A stretch of DNA of 64,000 nucleotides. Source: Onychostoma macrolepis (taxonomy: Eukaryota > Chordata > Actinopteri > Cypriniformes > Cyprinidae). The translations under genes were made by a program, and so were the position numbers. The stretch is taken from positions 33,872,258 through 33,936,257 of the forward strand of contig NC_081163.1 in the NCBI RefSeq assembly GCF_012432095.1, read 5' to 3'. Under the pieces are notes generated by a model that searched no databases, had not been told where the DNA came from, and saw only the letters and a program-made list of their open reading frames with translations. Positions 35,341 through 49,437 of the stretch are shown here, piece after piece. Each line of letters opens with the position of its first letter. The first letter of the stretch is position 1.

Positions 35341-36389
35341 AATCTCAATTATTCTCTAAAAGTTTGTTTTATTGAGAATATAATTTTTAATTAGTGTATT
35401 CTGACATTTTTTCCAGTAAAAAAAACAAACAAACAAACAAACAAACATTTAAACATAAAATACAGTAAAAACCAAAAAAAATAGTCAAAATATATAGCTC
35501 TATTATTTTTCATATTTGCTCTTCAATAAAGGATGTTTCTACTGGAAATCTATACAAAAATGCTGATTAAGAAGATCATTTTCACATGTTGCTTACAAAT
35601 TGTTTTGCTGTTGTTACACGCTGTGGGTGCGTTGACTCTTCTGCCACCATTCATCGGTCATTTTGTCACTGTCGTCATGCTCTCCCACAGCTCTCTGCTG
35701 TCCTTTGTCCCATCAGCATGTGCTTCTAATACATCCCCTGTATCAGGGCTTATCTGCAGCTGGTCTCATGCGCTGTGTGTTCATCTGTGTGGGAAAAGAA
35801 TGTGTGTTCAATGTGTTTCAGCATTAATGGCCGAGTGTGAACCGCAGTAAACTCATGCACTGACTGTGGTCCAACCTAACAAAGACCTGAGCCAATGACC
35901 TCGCATGAGCCAAAGTAAAGCACTTCACCAGCACTGCAGCCCACCTGTGCTGTTTCTTGTGTATTTACTGGTACTCTTTTGAACTATCTAAAATGAAACT
36001 TCAGTTTCACTGCTCTCCCAGTTTCAGACAGCTAGATGAAATGATCCACTGAGGAGTCGAGTGATCTGAGAGCAACACTGAGAAACTTCACATTGTCTAT
36101 AAGAGGAAGCAGCTGTGGTTTATCAAGGAGGTTTTTGACAGCGGAGCCGCGACATGACAGCAGTGAACAAGAGACTCGCTCTCAAAAAACCTGGACTTTT
36201 ATTTAACTTTTAACCCGTCCTGCTGGAAAGACCATCTCAAATTATATGATTCTCCATGCTGGTCGTTGCTAGTGGTATATAAAAACCATGCTGTTTACCA
36301 GCAAAAAATAATGAATAATCTGGTAAATGTATGTTAAATGAACTGATGAACAAAGCTATTATTACCCGGAACAGCTGATTTTCTTGTTT

Positions 36390-36730
36390 AATTAGATGCA
36401 CACACACACACACACACTTCTTTTTTTTTCGATTTTTATGTTTTATATATTTGTTCAATAATTTCTCCAACTTCTTTGGTGTTTTAGAAATATAACCTGA
36501 AACTGTTACATTAAAGAGCTATTTCTGCCAGATTTAACCCATATAGCTTTGGTGGTATAAGTTAATGTATTTGGGTTTATTCAGCGACATTTTTTACTTG
36601 AAATTTTTTTTTCCATTTTTACCATTTTTCGGTGCATGCACACACAGTTTTTTTTTTTTTTTCGTAGCCTATGTTTTATATATTTGTTCAATAATTTCTC
36701 CAACTTCTTTGGTGTTCTAGAAATATATCA
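36390..36730. repeat. local direct duplication of about 95 bp
   Basis: The block ATGTTTTATATATTTGTTCA...TTCTTTGGTGTT occurs at about 36438-36487 and again at about 36671-36720, each preceded by a CA tract and a T-homopolymer. Spacing is about 233 bp. Confidence 0.75.
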
Positions 36731-37834
36731 TTTTTTAAATGTTTTAAATTTTTAAACTTTTTTTCATTTAAAATGCATAAAACCTAGTGTGGTATCTTGT
36801 AACAACAGCACTCTATAACATTTTATAATAATTTATACAGCTTAGGTATAAGCTGTAGATTCCAACTTTGATATGCAGCAAATAAATGTGGGAATATATA
36901 TATTATATATATATATATATAAAATATACAGATTTTTTTTTTTTCAAAATACAGCAAATAAATACAGCAAAAAACAAACACACAAAAAGTTAAAACTAAG
37001 TGTTATAAATATCCCCAAATAAAATAATAATAATAAAGATAATAATAATAATAAAAATACCATATTTACATTACATTTACATTTAGTCATTTAGCAGACA
37101 TATGTCCGTGTTTACATTTTGATTTTGTTCTATTTGTTAGGGCAAATGTGTACCAGGACAAAAGACAACAGTCTCATGTTTTTTTCATAAATTACACAGA
37201 CTGTGTATTTGGCCTTTACATGACTAGGCCACAGAGAAGCAATTTCACTTTACACAATGGACCAAAATCATTTGAAAAAATGACAACATTATTTACAACA
37301 ATCGAAGCATATTTATCACTTTGCTTGATTCCAGTTCACATTCTCTAGTGTGCAGAGCATTTAGCGGCTGCATGATGCAATAACCACAGGAGACATCATT
37401 TCAACAAACGCTGCTCTAAGCAAATCGGTGAGTGATGCGCTGAACGCTCTGATCCTGCTCGTTTCCATCATTCTGCAGGCAGAGGAAGCAGCTGGGCTCA
37501 GAAGAGCGCTGAGGTCTCTTTGGGGAACCAGGGGGAGAGATCCAGGCCTCTACACCCATCACAGTCCCACAGCGGCGGATCAGTGATCAAAGCCAGACAT
37601 GTGGCGGGTGTGATGGGCAGAGGGAAATGAGGTGGGTTGCGCGGTGTGGATGGGGGTGGATGATGTAGCGCATTGGGCCCTGGATGGAGAGGGGGATGGA
37701 GGGGGTGTAGGAGAGCCGGCTGAGGAATGAGAGCATAGCAGTGGAGGGTGAAACAGAGGCCTCAGTGCAACATCATGGGGACAAATGTGAGGAGACGGTT
37801 GTTGTATTAATTGCTTTAGCATGTGTTAAGACAA

Positions 37835-38100
37835 AGGGTAAAGATGTGTGTGTGTGTGTGTGCGCGCGTTTTTGTGACAAATGAGGACATAAATTTGTAT
37901 AATGACAAGAGTATGACATAGGCATTACAAGGAGAAAGTGACTTTTCAAAACGCTTATAAATCACGCAGAATGGAGTGTATTGAAAATCTGAAAGGGGTA
38001 GGGTTAGGTGTAGGGTTGGAGTGGGGCACATACAGTTTGTACAGTATAAAAACCATTACGCCTATGGGATGTCCCCACTTTTCACAAAAACAAACATGTG
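37835..38100 (-). repeat. dispersed repeat with GT microsatellite
   Basis: Minus-strand GGGGACATCCCATAGGCGTA and CTACACCTAACCCTACCCCT motifs resemble a common fish dispersed repeat ending in (CA)n. No TIRs defined. Confidence 0.45.
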
Positions 38101-38229
38101 TGTGTGCGTGAGAGACACTTAAATAACTGGGTTTAAGGATTTTATGTGATGAGCTTTGCTTCGGACACTTTTCCAACTTAACAATTTCTAATAAATGTTA
38201 ACACTTTATGGTTCAAATTGTTATCATTA

Positions 38230-38530
38230 TTTAAAGGAATAGTTCACCCAAACATGGACATTTTGTCATCATTTACTTACCCTCATGTTGTTCCAAACCT
38301 GTGTAAGTTTCTTATGATGAACACAAAAGAAAATATTTTGAAGAATTTTGAAGGACTAAATAGTTGTTGGTCCCCATTGACTTCTATAGTAGGGAAAGGA
38401 ATACTATGGAAGTCATTGGGGACCATCAACTTTTTGATTACCAGCATTCTTCAAAATATCTTCTTTTATGTTCAATATAAGACAGAAACTCATACAGGTT
38501 TGGAACAACATGAGGCTGAGCAATTAGTTA
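38230..38530. mobile_element. AATAGTTCACCCAAA-type foldback MITE
   Basis: Left TTTAAAGGAATAGTTCACCC, then CCCTCATGTTGTTCCAAACC, mirrored by GGTTTGGAACAACATGAGGC at 38498. The inner pair is GTTGGTCCCCATTGACTTC / GAAGTCATTGGGGACC. The right end is eroded. Confidence 0.65.
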
Positions 38531-38771
38531 ATATACACACACACAATTTTCTACAGCATTTCCTGAATTTATATTATACTATTATTCATTGTTAATTCAT
38601 ATTCATTCGAACATTAATTAACTACATTATTTAACAAGAACAATGGAAAATATTTCTAAACAATTTATTAATTTTAATTTCAATCTTTACTAACATAATA
38701 TACATTATTAAAATCAAAAGTTGTATCTGTTAATATTATTTGATGGACCTGAGATATCATGAACTATCAAT

Positions 38772-39029
38772 TGTCACACACTCGGCTGACTCCAGGGAGA
38801 CGAGGAACTTCGGGATAAACACTTTATTGACATACATTCTACTAAGGCTATACACGTAGTGACATTCATTGACAAACATACGACTAAGACTTAAGAACAC
38901 TGGGGAAAACGAGATAATTAATAACACAGGACTGGAAACGAATTAACTAATGATGACAAACTAGGACAGGAACTCCAAATAAGGACATGAGAGGAGGGAA
39001 AACACGGGACGCGGAGACACATTCTGACA
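38772..39029 (-). mobile_element. solo LTR-like unit with 5-bp duplication
   Basis: 258 bp, starting TGTCACAC and ending TTCTGACA (TG...CA with short inverted ends), flanked by TCAAT at 38767-38771 and 39030-39034. On the minus strand it has an AATAAA motif, so the element probably reads leftward. It interrupts an older AT-rich repeat. No internal retroelement genes. Confidence 0.65.
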
Positions 39030-41572
39030 TCAATGAACCGTTAACAAAGATTAATAAATATTTTAACAAATACATTGCTCATTGTTAGTTCATGCATTAA
39101 TGTTAAATCATGGGACTTTATAGTAAAATGTTACTGTAAAACTTTACATTAAATTTTTTTTATATTAACTAAGATATATAAATGTTCTAAACATATTGTT
39201 CATTATTTATTATTATTATTATTATTATTGAATTGTCCATTATTATATTTATTACTATCATTATTTTTGTTGATTATAAGTTAACAAATGCATTAACTAA
39301 TGTTAACAAACAAAATGTTATTGACACAATTAGGCATAATCTAATACAGGCGTTTTCAAGTTTACTGTGACAGCACCCGTATCAGAATAAGCCTACTTCC
39401 CTACTATACATTATGATAACATGATGGAGTATGTTCGGGTTGTTTTTGAACTGCACACATACTAGAATGCACTTGATTAATGGTCAAGAAATAAGTTCTT
39501 TATCAAATGGCAGTATAAACAAAATCAGGATACATTTAAAATCAGTATACAGTATACATTTACAGTATTTACACATTTGGGGGTTCCTTACTGTATGCAG
39601 TAGTTATCGCTGCACATTGAACTGGGATAGGATAAAATATTTTTCCAATAAAACATTACATATTTCACCATTAAGCAACACTGCTGGCATTGAATGTAAT
39701 TACATCCGTTTGTTTGAGCAGTCTAAATAACATTGACTCAACTAATAGGGTGTGTGTGTGTGTCCAAATAATGGAAGACTGATTGTTTCAGAACAAACTT
39801 GTTTGAAAAAAGTTTGTCGCTATACTTTTTGGTGTTGTTAGCGGTGTGGAAATTACACACTTTACCTTTAAGAGTATATGGGGCACGCTTTTGGAGGACG
39901 GTGGAGGAATCGTCTTCTGACGAATTCTGACAGCCGTGCTGGACGACTCTCACATGCCTGACCAGGAAATGAGAAACAGGTGCACAGATGAAAGAAGAGA
40001 ATCTACAGAGGGGCCCTGAAAAGTGAGGGCCTCAACCCTACTTCTCCTTCACTCTTTCCCCCACATCACCTGTCATACATACTATGTCTCTCTCGCTGAG
40101 CTGACATGTAACCCGAGGACACTGAATTAAGCACCATATATTGGTCTTTTTTTATTAGAAGTTACTGGACTTCTCACTCAGGGGGAACTTCCTGTCTCCT
40201 GTTGCCATCTTCTCTACCTGCTTTGGGTATATTACTTTCTGCTTGATTCATGCTGTATGTTTTCTGATTGTGACTGCTTGAGGTACAGTCATATTTCAGA
40301 GTTGAAATGATCTGTCTTAAATCACTGCTTACCGTAAAGCCAGAGTATCGGCCAGGCTTTAGTCTTATCTCATTGGCCAGCTTCATAAATTGTTGTCGGG
40401 GGCTTAATACATCACCTTTTTTTGGTTCTGGTTGTGATGTTACATAAGTTGAACATCAATATGATTCTATTAACAGTGGGTGCACCTCACAAAACCTGTG
40501 AAGAAGTCATATTTTACTAAATATATAATGCATAAAGGAAATTGAGCCTGTTATTATTATTATTATTTATATATTTTTGCATTGTGACAATGTATTCACA
40601 ATGAAGGTCGATTGTACTAAATTTGTGTTTTGTTAAAAAAATCATCATCATTGTTAATTATATATAATTATATAATATAATAATTATATATATAATATAA
40701 ATAAATAGATAAATCATAAATTATAATAATAATTACAATTATTAATAATTATTTAAATCAGCAAATTTAAATACTGTATTACAGTTACAAGAATTGAATG
40801 GAAAATATTTTTAAAAGTAAAATGTATAGAAAAATGTAAAAACTTTTCTTTTAGTATTTATTATATTTTTTTCTTTTGCTTTCATGGTAAAAATGTGATT
40901 TGGACATGTTTTCGTGAGATTCCACCCTCAGTGTCAGTTGTTTTGAATGTGCTTTAAAAAATTGTTATGAGGAGATGTAAAGGATTTTGAGCAACGTAAG
41001 GTCGGCATGGTCTAAGTGCAAACCAGTAAAACATACAAAGGTTCCCTCAGAGAGGTTAAAAATGTTTTTTCTGTTCTGTCCATCTCATTATTTTCACATC
41101 TGGAATGCACATCTGTGGTTGATGTGACATTTAGACCTGATTAAAGCTGAGGTGGTATGAGCACTACTTCCCTCATGCTCCGGTGACCCGCAATGCTTGA
41201 GAATTCCATCCAAACTTGTAAACCTCCAGTCCAAACCCTCTTTTGCCTGAGTGCCGGGGCTTTACGAGGTTGTCAGGTGGTGTGTGCACTGTGTGAGATC
41301 AGTAATGCGCCAGCAGGGATTGATCCCAGCCCAGCGAGGAACGGTCTTCCCAAGGCCTGGCACAGGGCAGGCGGTGAGTCACGCAGAGGGGAGCAAACTC
41401 AGCAAGGCTGATGATGTCCTGTGAATGAATATTTACAGAAATGAATATCTCAAGTCCTATTACTGATCCTTAAATGCCAAGCATTCAGTCATTGATGCCA
41501 ATGTAGAATATTGATATTTCAAAGCAAAATACAAATTATAATAATTTTCTGAGAACTAAAAAACAAGTGTAG

Positions 41573-42037
41573 ACTGTAAAAAATTACTGTGATTTTAACG
41601 GTAAAAAACTGTCAAAATGCTACAGTAAAAACCTGTTAAATGGTTAACGGTAAGTTCCTGTAAAATTTACAGGGGAAAAACCGTAAACTGACTTTCCCAG
41701 AATTCCCTGCGTAAAGTGTGAATGACACTGTGCATCTTCTATATATGTTATTATTTAAAAGCTGCTTGTGATGGGCTTTGGTTCATCATGTGACTTTCTC
41801 ATCACCACCTGCATTTGGTGGTTATCAGTATATTTCAAAGGTACAAAACAGATTTCAGTACTTTAATAGGTTGGTATATTAACATTATATCAGTTAATGA
41901 AATTACGGTATTTAACTGTAAATTTAAGTTAAAACGGTAAAACCTAAAATGTCGTTACCGTATTTTTTTACGGTAGAATTCCGGCAACCACAGCTGCCGT
42001 TTTTTTACCGTAAATTTTACGGAATTTTATTACAGTG
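41573..42037. mobile_element. foldback element with ACTGTAAAAAAT / ATTACAGT ends
   Basis: Arms rich in ACGGTAAAA and TTTTACCGT motifs pair around a unique centre (41700-41880). Noncoding. Confidence 0.55.
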
Positions 42038-42951
42038 ATATCTTAAAGTGTAGCAGTAACTGATAATTAATTCCTAATCTTTAGTTACTCAAAGTTTGCT
42101 TAAAAAATGGCATAAGGCTAAACAATGATTCAAAGAATACCATTCACAGGATCAAAAACCATTCAATTTATCAGTTTATCAAAGGCCTCTCCGTGTCTTA
42201 GGATATGTGAACTATAGGTAAAAGTAGCTCTTTTGTTACAGACAGTCTTGCTGCTCAAATAAAAAGGCGGCTTTTGGCATGAGTACACTTGTACTCTTGC
42301 TTTCAAGTACATTGAAAACACATGTCTGGAAGCTGATAAAAGGCACACTTTTCCTCCATAAATTGGCAGAGACTGTACATTCACACACACATATATAAAT
42401 TAATGGACTAAGCATTGCAGTAATGTCATCAAGCACATTACTCTTATTTGGATAGCTGTATCATGACCTCTCCAGTGACTGCGTATTTATGAGCCCTTCA
42501 AAATCCCTGGCCGTTGCGAGAACAAATGATGAAGATAAGCAATGCATGGCCTGTGTTCAATTCATTCCTCCAGCGCTCCTATACTGTGTTTATGAGTGTC
42601 CAGCCTAATGACAGCTACGCTGTTAACCAAGTGCATCTCAGTTACACACCATAAATCATCAAGACTTTTGGTGCTCAGGAAATATACCTCCAGTCATATT
42701 CCAAACGGCAAAGTATATTGCTTTCATAACCTAAATTAGGGACTGTATACTTTTACTGTAGAATTTGCAGCAGAGCTGAATTTTGGTCCTCTCATTTATT
42801 TACATATTAGACCAAAAACACCAGTATAGAATAAAGGAGACCTTTTTTTTTTACACAGAACAAAGTGTGGTTGTTGGGTAGTGCCTGAAATGGCACTTTT
42901 AGGGTGTTCATGAAAGTTAAATGTTTCTTTAGCAACCTAACAGTGTTATAC

Positions 42952-43018
42952 ACTGTAAAAAAAAAAAAAAAAAGTTGAGCGAAGTTAAAAAAAACTTTTT
43001 TTACCAACTTCAGCACAG
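42952..43018. repeat. truncated CACTGTAAAA MITE
   Basis: One arm (CACTGTAAAA, GTTGAGCGAAGTTAAAA, ACCAACTTCAGCA) only. Confidence 0.55.
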
Positions 43019-44898
43019 AAGTTGCATCTGAAGCAGCATACAGTAAGACCAAACATACAGTATGTGGACCCTTCTGATTAACAGGTTTGGCTATTCCGGT
43101 AATTCCAGTGAAAACAAATTAAAAAAATTGCAATACAGAGGTGGCATGAATGCATTTACACCGTGTCCAAGCCAGACACATATCATGCATTCGGAGCTTT
43201 TATGATAAGGTTCTCATCCAAAACATGCAACTATCTCCGCAGTATGAGTGAAAGGTGGTTTATAACATAAATTAGAAGGCTACAAACGAAGTACTAATAC
43301 ATTTATAATAAATTATCTGTTAAAGAAATAGATTTTTCACTATTAGATTTGTGGCATGTATAAGGCTGCTAGTTACCAATTCATACTAAACTACTTATTA
43401 ATAAAGCAATTTCAGCCTTATTGTAACAAATACCACAGTTAAAGTATATTTTGTATGGGTAAGTGCAAGGTCAAACTGGAAAGGTTCCAGATGCTCAAAT
43501 AATATAAGATGGCCTACCTCATATTTCTGCCCTGGTTAGCCTTGTTTGTGCCACAGGTTCTAGATATTCTTGTCCATGGCTGAGCAATGGATGGTCTTCG
43601 AGCTGGTCTCAATTTTCTGCAAAGTTTAGCTCCAATCCAGAACAAACTCCTGAAGACCAGTGGTTCTAGTTCATCCCGAGACTTTGCGGTCTTTTCTTTC
43701 CCACATATTACAGCGATTCCAAAGTTCCTGGAAAAGATCAACATGTTATGAAACCAGTCGCTGCAGATTGTGATAAGAGTTCTGATAAGAGTAGAAATGG
43801 ACAAATGAAAAATAAAATAAAAAACATGCTAAAATTGACATGAATCGGAGTAGTAACACCTGAAGACGCACTGTTTTTTTGGCTCTTGTTCATAAAATGA
43901 ACTGATTGATCCACTTTGTTTCTGCAGCATTGGAAGGGACATTTCCAGCATTCTTCACTCTTCTTCTTTCCTCCTTTCTTTTTTATTTACAAAGAAGACT
44001 AAAACATCTGTGAGCACAGATTTGAGCTGAATAAAAAACTTGTAAAAACTGTCCTAATGTAGAGCTGTTTTATGTTGGTGACTCTAATTCAGGGGAAGAA
44101 TTTCAAGTTCAAGTTCTTGAAATATTTGATATTCATTTCTGTTACATTCTAACATTGTCATTGGCTGTTCTCTACAACACCTGTGGGAGATTCCAGTTGT
44201 TCAGAAGCCCCTGTTGGGCCGGTGGCCTTCCTATCAGCTGCCAGCGTAACATCAGTTGAGCATCTTCTAACACTCGGCTGCTGCACTGACTCCAGTGTTG
44301 GAAAAAAGCTTATCACAGTGGTGTTAACCACCACGCAAATGTGTGCTCAATGAAGGCCCTGGAAGGAATTGCTAAAAAATGCTCAGCGATTTCCTAATTC
44401 ATAGACGGATATCTATGTGCAGTAGTTATCTGTCCTGTTAAAAAAAGGAAGTGTGTGACGTTGAAATGCAAGCCATTTTATTAGCTGATTTATTAAATAT
44501 AAATTTCAAATATTTGTGTGTGTGACAAATATGAAGTAATGTGACAATATTGACACTTAGAATATAAATCCATGTATTGAGCAGGCTAAAAAAACGGTGT
44601 AGTACGTGTACAGTAAAACTAAACCACAGGCTCATAGCCTATGCTGCTAGAAATTGTTCTAAATGCAAACACATGAGTTTAATTCCATTCATTCCAACAA
44701 GGTTAATACTGATAATTCTCAGATAATATGTTCTTATAAATTTCATGCAATCATACATTCAAATAATTTTTTGAATGCATTATGAGGGTTAAAGTTGGGA
44801 AGTTCTGTTTTCTGTGCAACCATACAATTTATCAAATGCTCTGAATCACAGGTCCATGACTCCATTAAAAAAAAAAAAAAAGCTTTGTTTTATATATA

Positions 44899-45842
44899 CA
44901 CTGCCGCTCAAAAGTTTGGGATCAGTACGATTTTTTATGTTTTTTAAGGGAGTCTCTTCTGCTCATCAAGGCTGTATTTATTCGATCAAAAATACAGAAA
45001 AAAACAGTAATATTGTGAAATCTTATTGCAATTTCTAATATTGGTTTCCTATTTTAATATATTTTAAAATATCATTTATTTCTGTGACGCAGCGCTGAAT
45101 TTTCAGCATCATTACTCCAGTCTTCAGTGTCACATGATCCTTCAGAAATCATTAATAATCTGATTTATTATGAGTGTTGAAACTGTTGTGCTGCTTCATA
45201 TTGTTTTTTGGAACATTTGATACTTTTTTCTTTGATTCTTTGATAAATACAAACTTAAAAAGTTAAGTTAAAAAGAGCAGCATTTGTTCAAAATAGAAAT
45301 CTTTTCTAACAATATAAGTCTTTACTATGACTTTTTAATAATTTAACACATTAAAAAAAAAAAAAAAAAAAAACATGTACTGACCCCATACTTTTGAATA
45401 GTATTGTATATTGTAACACAAAATTTATTTTTTAAATAAATGCTGTTCTTTTTAACTCTTTATTAATCAGAGAATCCTAACAAATAAATAAATTAATTAA
45501 TTAATAAAAAAATTAAAAAATCACAGGTCCCCAAAAAAATATGAAGCAGTACAACGGTTTCCAACATTGATTATAAATCAGTATATTATAATGATTTCTG
45601 AAGGATCATGTGACACTGAAGACTGGAGTAATGATGCTGAAAATTCAGCTTTGATCACAGAAATAAATTATATTTTAAAGTATATTAAAATAGAAAACTT
45701 ATTTTAAATTGCAATAATATTTCACAAAATAACAATTTTTTTTTTCTGTATTTTTCATCAAATAGATACAGCCTTGATGAGCAGAAGAAACTTCTTTAAA
45801 AACATTAAAAATCTTACTGGTCCCAAACTTTTGAGTGGCAGT

Positions 45843-45843
<1 letters not shown>
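44899..45843. mobile_element. 945-bp TTCAAAAGTTTGGG-family element, near-complete foldback
   Basis: Ends CACTGCCGCTCAAAAGTTTG and CAAACTTTTGAGTGGCAGTG with TA on both sides. Internal arms TCATTACTCCAGTCTTCAGT and ACTGGAGTAATGATGCTGAA pair. An internal terminus-like stretch (TACTGACCCCATACTTTTGA at 45379) suggests a compound of two copies. A (CA)n run follows at 45844-45873. Confidence 0.75.
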
Positions 45844-45879
<36 letters not shown>

Positions 45880-47639
45880 TATATAACAGAAAGAAAACAA
45901 GTAGATAGTATAGAAAAAGAATAGAGAAAGCTAGTGTTAGATGCCTTTTATTAAAGAAAACAAGCAGTTAGAAAATGAATAGAGAGTGCTAGTGTTAGAG
46001 GGTCAAATAAAGATGGAAGAGATGTGTTTTTAGCCGTTTCTTGAAGATGGCTAAGGACTCAGCAGCTCGAATCGAATACTTTGTAGGGAATTCTGTCTTC
46101 ATTTCATTATAAAACCTGCCTCTTTGCACTCTATTGAAAACCTTTGAATACTGCTAAAGTGAAAACCTTCACAAACAGCATGTGTAATTGTGCAGTTCAG
46201 CAGCAGAGGGCAGAGTATATCTCCACTGGTTGACTGAGCAGCTGCAGACGTCTGTTTCAGAAGAGAGCTGTGATTGAGCCCCCTGCTGTGCACTGGTGGA
46301 AACAGAGCCTTCACAGCACCAGCCCACCATACTTTTGAGGATACAGTGAAACATAACAGACAATTCCACATTATACCACAACTGGCCCAGCTGCTTTCGA
46401 AGGTGATGCTTCTGAGGTTTTTTGGCAGATTTTATTCATGAGCACTCAGCAGCAGCATGAGCAGCTGTATTTCCATGATGACAGAAGACATACACATCCC
46501 TAAGCTCTCTCCAGTTCTGCATTTATTTAGCTGTGATCATGCCCTCAGAGACTGTTAACACAAGAACCACGGCCAAGCGCAGTTACTTACGTGCGCCTGG
46601 ATTGTTAGTCTGTTTTTTGCATGACGGGCAAAACAAAAATGAGATTAAATTACAGTTCAACGCAAGCTCAGCAGTCAGCTCAGTACGCTAATACAAATGT
46701 CCATTAAACCAGTGTTTTCTTTATGGTTTCAAGTTCAGAAAACTAGTGTTATCCTGTACTCTCTCTGTGCCTTTCTGTCGTTCTTCCTCCCTCTCGCTGA
46801 GAATCTGTCATTTACGTTGTTGTGTGTGAGCACAGCACATTAATCATACAGTATGCACTTCTGCTGTTTATGATTCTAGGTGATGACAAGGAGGAGCCCC
46901 AACAATACAGACACAGCTTAAAGGAGGATGTTTCTGTCTTATGCCTTCTCATACTTATGTTTTTCTTAATGGTAGAGGAAAAACAAAGATTGATTTCACT
47001 GTATTCCCTCACCAGATGTCCGTCACTGAGACTGTGTTCTGCTGTTTGCTGCAACCACAGTAGATTGGTGTAAGCTGACTCTACGTCCATATATAATGAA
47101 ACACCTACAGAAGTACAAAAAGAAAAGAAAAAACACGGTGAGAGCACTGAGAGAAAATACAGCTTTCTTTCTCAATAATTGATGACAAGAATCAAATGTT
47201 AAGTCATGAATATGACATAGATCTTGCGTCGTTCAAAATACACACCGTAGAAATGATGAAAACAAGCATATGTTTTATGAATGTGTACTCTTTTTTTTTT
47301 TTTTTTTTAGTAGACTCTGAGTGTGTGTTTGCAGTTTGTCCAGTACAGAGATGTTTAGTTCTCTGTATGTTTTTCTAATATAATATAATATAATAATAGC
47401 TATACTGACATTCACACAAGTGTCATACTGCTTCTGTATAATTGTTCAATAAACAAACAGTTAAAATTAAGATATAATATTACATTCAACATCTACCTGC
47501 ACTCTATCATTTAATCCTGGATGGATCTCAAAGACACTTACGCCATAATCTTATAGTCAATCATCATCGATATAATCATTTCAATATGATATTTTCTATT
47601 CCCTAATCCTAAACATAACTCTAACAGAAACCTTTCTGC

Positions 47640-47965
47640 ATTACGATTTTCAGTCCCTCTATATTAAGTGGCTTTGTACTTACATTTAAATTAATCATTT
47701 GATACAAGGCACTTGTATACATGCATGTTTTTACATTGTACTGTTGTTGCATGTAATTACATCTGTAATTCATTTCTGTAAATACATTCATAATTACACT
47801 GTTGACCCATCCCTTACACCCTAACCCACTTAAACCTACCCATACCACCAAACTGTCCCTAACCTTACCCGTATTAATAGCAGCAAAAGTGTTTTGCACA
47901 GTACATTGATGTAAGAACATCGTAGTTAAGGCCACTTAATATAAAGTGGGAACCGATTTTCATTT
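47640..47965. mobile_element. MITE with TATTAAGTGGC / GCCACTTAATA ends
   Basis: Inverted TATATTAAGTGGCTTTGTAC near 47660 and GGCCACTTAATATAAAGTG near 47930. Noncoding. A (CA)n run is at 48050-48075. Confidence 0.5.
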
Positions 47966-49437
47966 AAAACAGTGTGTTTCCAGTGTGATTTCAGGTTTTA
48001 CTGTACATGTTAAGACATTTGGTCCTCACTATATAGGTAAAACCTGACCTGCACACACACACACACACACACACACTAGCCTTTCTGTGCCCTCTCTCTT
48101 TCAGGGCGCCTGGCAGGGTTGTGGAAGAGCTTGGCACGGCCACAAGCATGTGTGTAATTTTATACAGGCGTTCCGTTCTCATTGCATGCCAGTTCACACA
48201 TCCGCCATTTCAAATTGCTTGCCCTGTAAAAATGCATACCACAAAACATGGAGCATTCACTTGACACGCAACGCTCCGACACAGCGCACACACACACTTA
48301 CATACATACGCCTGTCTGTATCTTTCCCCTGCCTTGTCTCACTTACTGTAGGTTTGATCTGGGCCACACATGCTTTCCATTTTATTCACCATGACATCAC
48401 AATTGCCAAATGAGTAGATGATGTTTGGGGAGGAGAGGTGAATGAAGAGCAACTGGATTTGACATATAATGATATCCTGTTGAAATGAAATTCATCAAAT
48501 GGTAATTACACTCCTTCAAAAACAAACCAAACATCGAACAGTTCAAAGTTCGTCACTGGAAATTGGAGGACTGAAATTAAAACTGATTGAAAATACAGAA
48601 GCTTAGGAAAGAAAAACACTACACTTTCATTTAGTCATGCAGATCTGGCCACAAACGATACAGCTAGCAGCATGCTGAAAGTTCCTCTGCTCTGTTTAGT
48701 TAGATATCAAAACTACATTCCCTCAAGTATCTCTTCAGTCTTGAGGGAGAAGATATCAGAGGAGTCTATTTTTATAGCTCAGGTATGAGTGAACGAATTG
48801 TGACGCACAATGCTCCTCTCATCTGTTCAGCCGTTCGCTAAAGAGCTTTGACTTTCTCAAAGGTTTCTTAAATGCAAACTAACAGCATTTGTGTTTTGGG
48901 TTGTGAGGAGTGTGTCTGTAATCGTACAGCATGAGCGTTAACAGAAGGTCACAAAAATGTTGGAGTGTGTGGCGAGGCGCCATGGACGACAGGAACTGCT
49001 CAGCACACAAGACAGGAAGTTGTTTTACTCACAGCTGGTCCTGGGAATGTGAAGAGCGTGAGATGGCGGGAAGAGAAAATACATGGCATGCTGTACAGAA
49101 ATAAATGTGAACCAACGTGCAATGTACAAATACATCTTCACTGAGATTCCATAATGTGGTGACACTTTCCAAAAAGTCCTATTAGTTAATGTTGGTTAAT
49201 GCATTAACATTAACAATGAGCAATACATTTGTCACAATATTTGATATCTTTGGTAATGTTAGATAAATACGACTGTTCATTTCAGCTCAGATCCATTAAA
49301 TAATATTAACAGATACAACTTTTGAATTTAATAATGTATAAGTAAAGCTGAAATTATCATTAACTATTAAATGCGTTAGATTTGTTTTAGTTCATGTTAA
49401 CTAATGCACTTAACCAATGGAACTTTATTGTAAAATG

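Noticed and set aside
35533..35850. 105-codon plus-strand ORF with a hydrophobic N-terminus
   Set aside because: Looks like a signal peptide by composition only. There is no conserved domain, no Kozak support and no splice pattern.
46195..46215. CAGCAGAGGGCAG as a CTCF site
   Set aside because: Weaker match to the core than 33559 and no positional argument.
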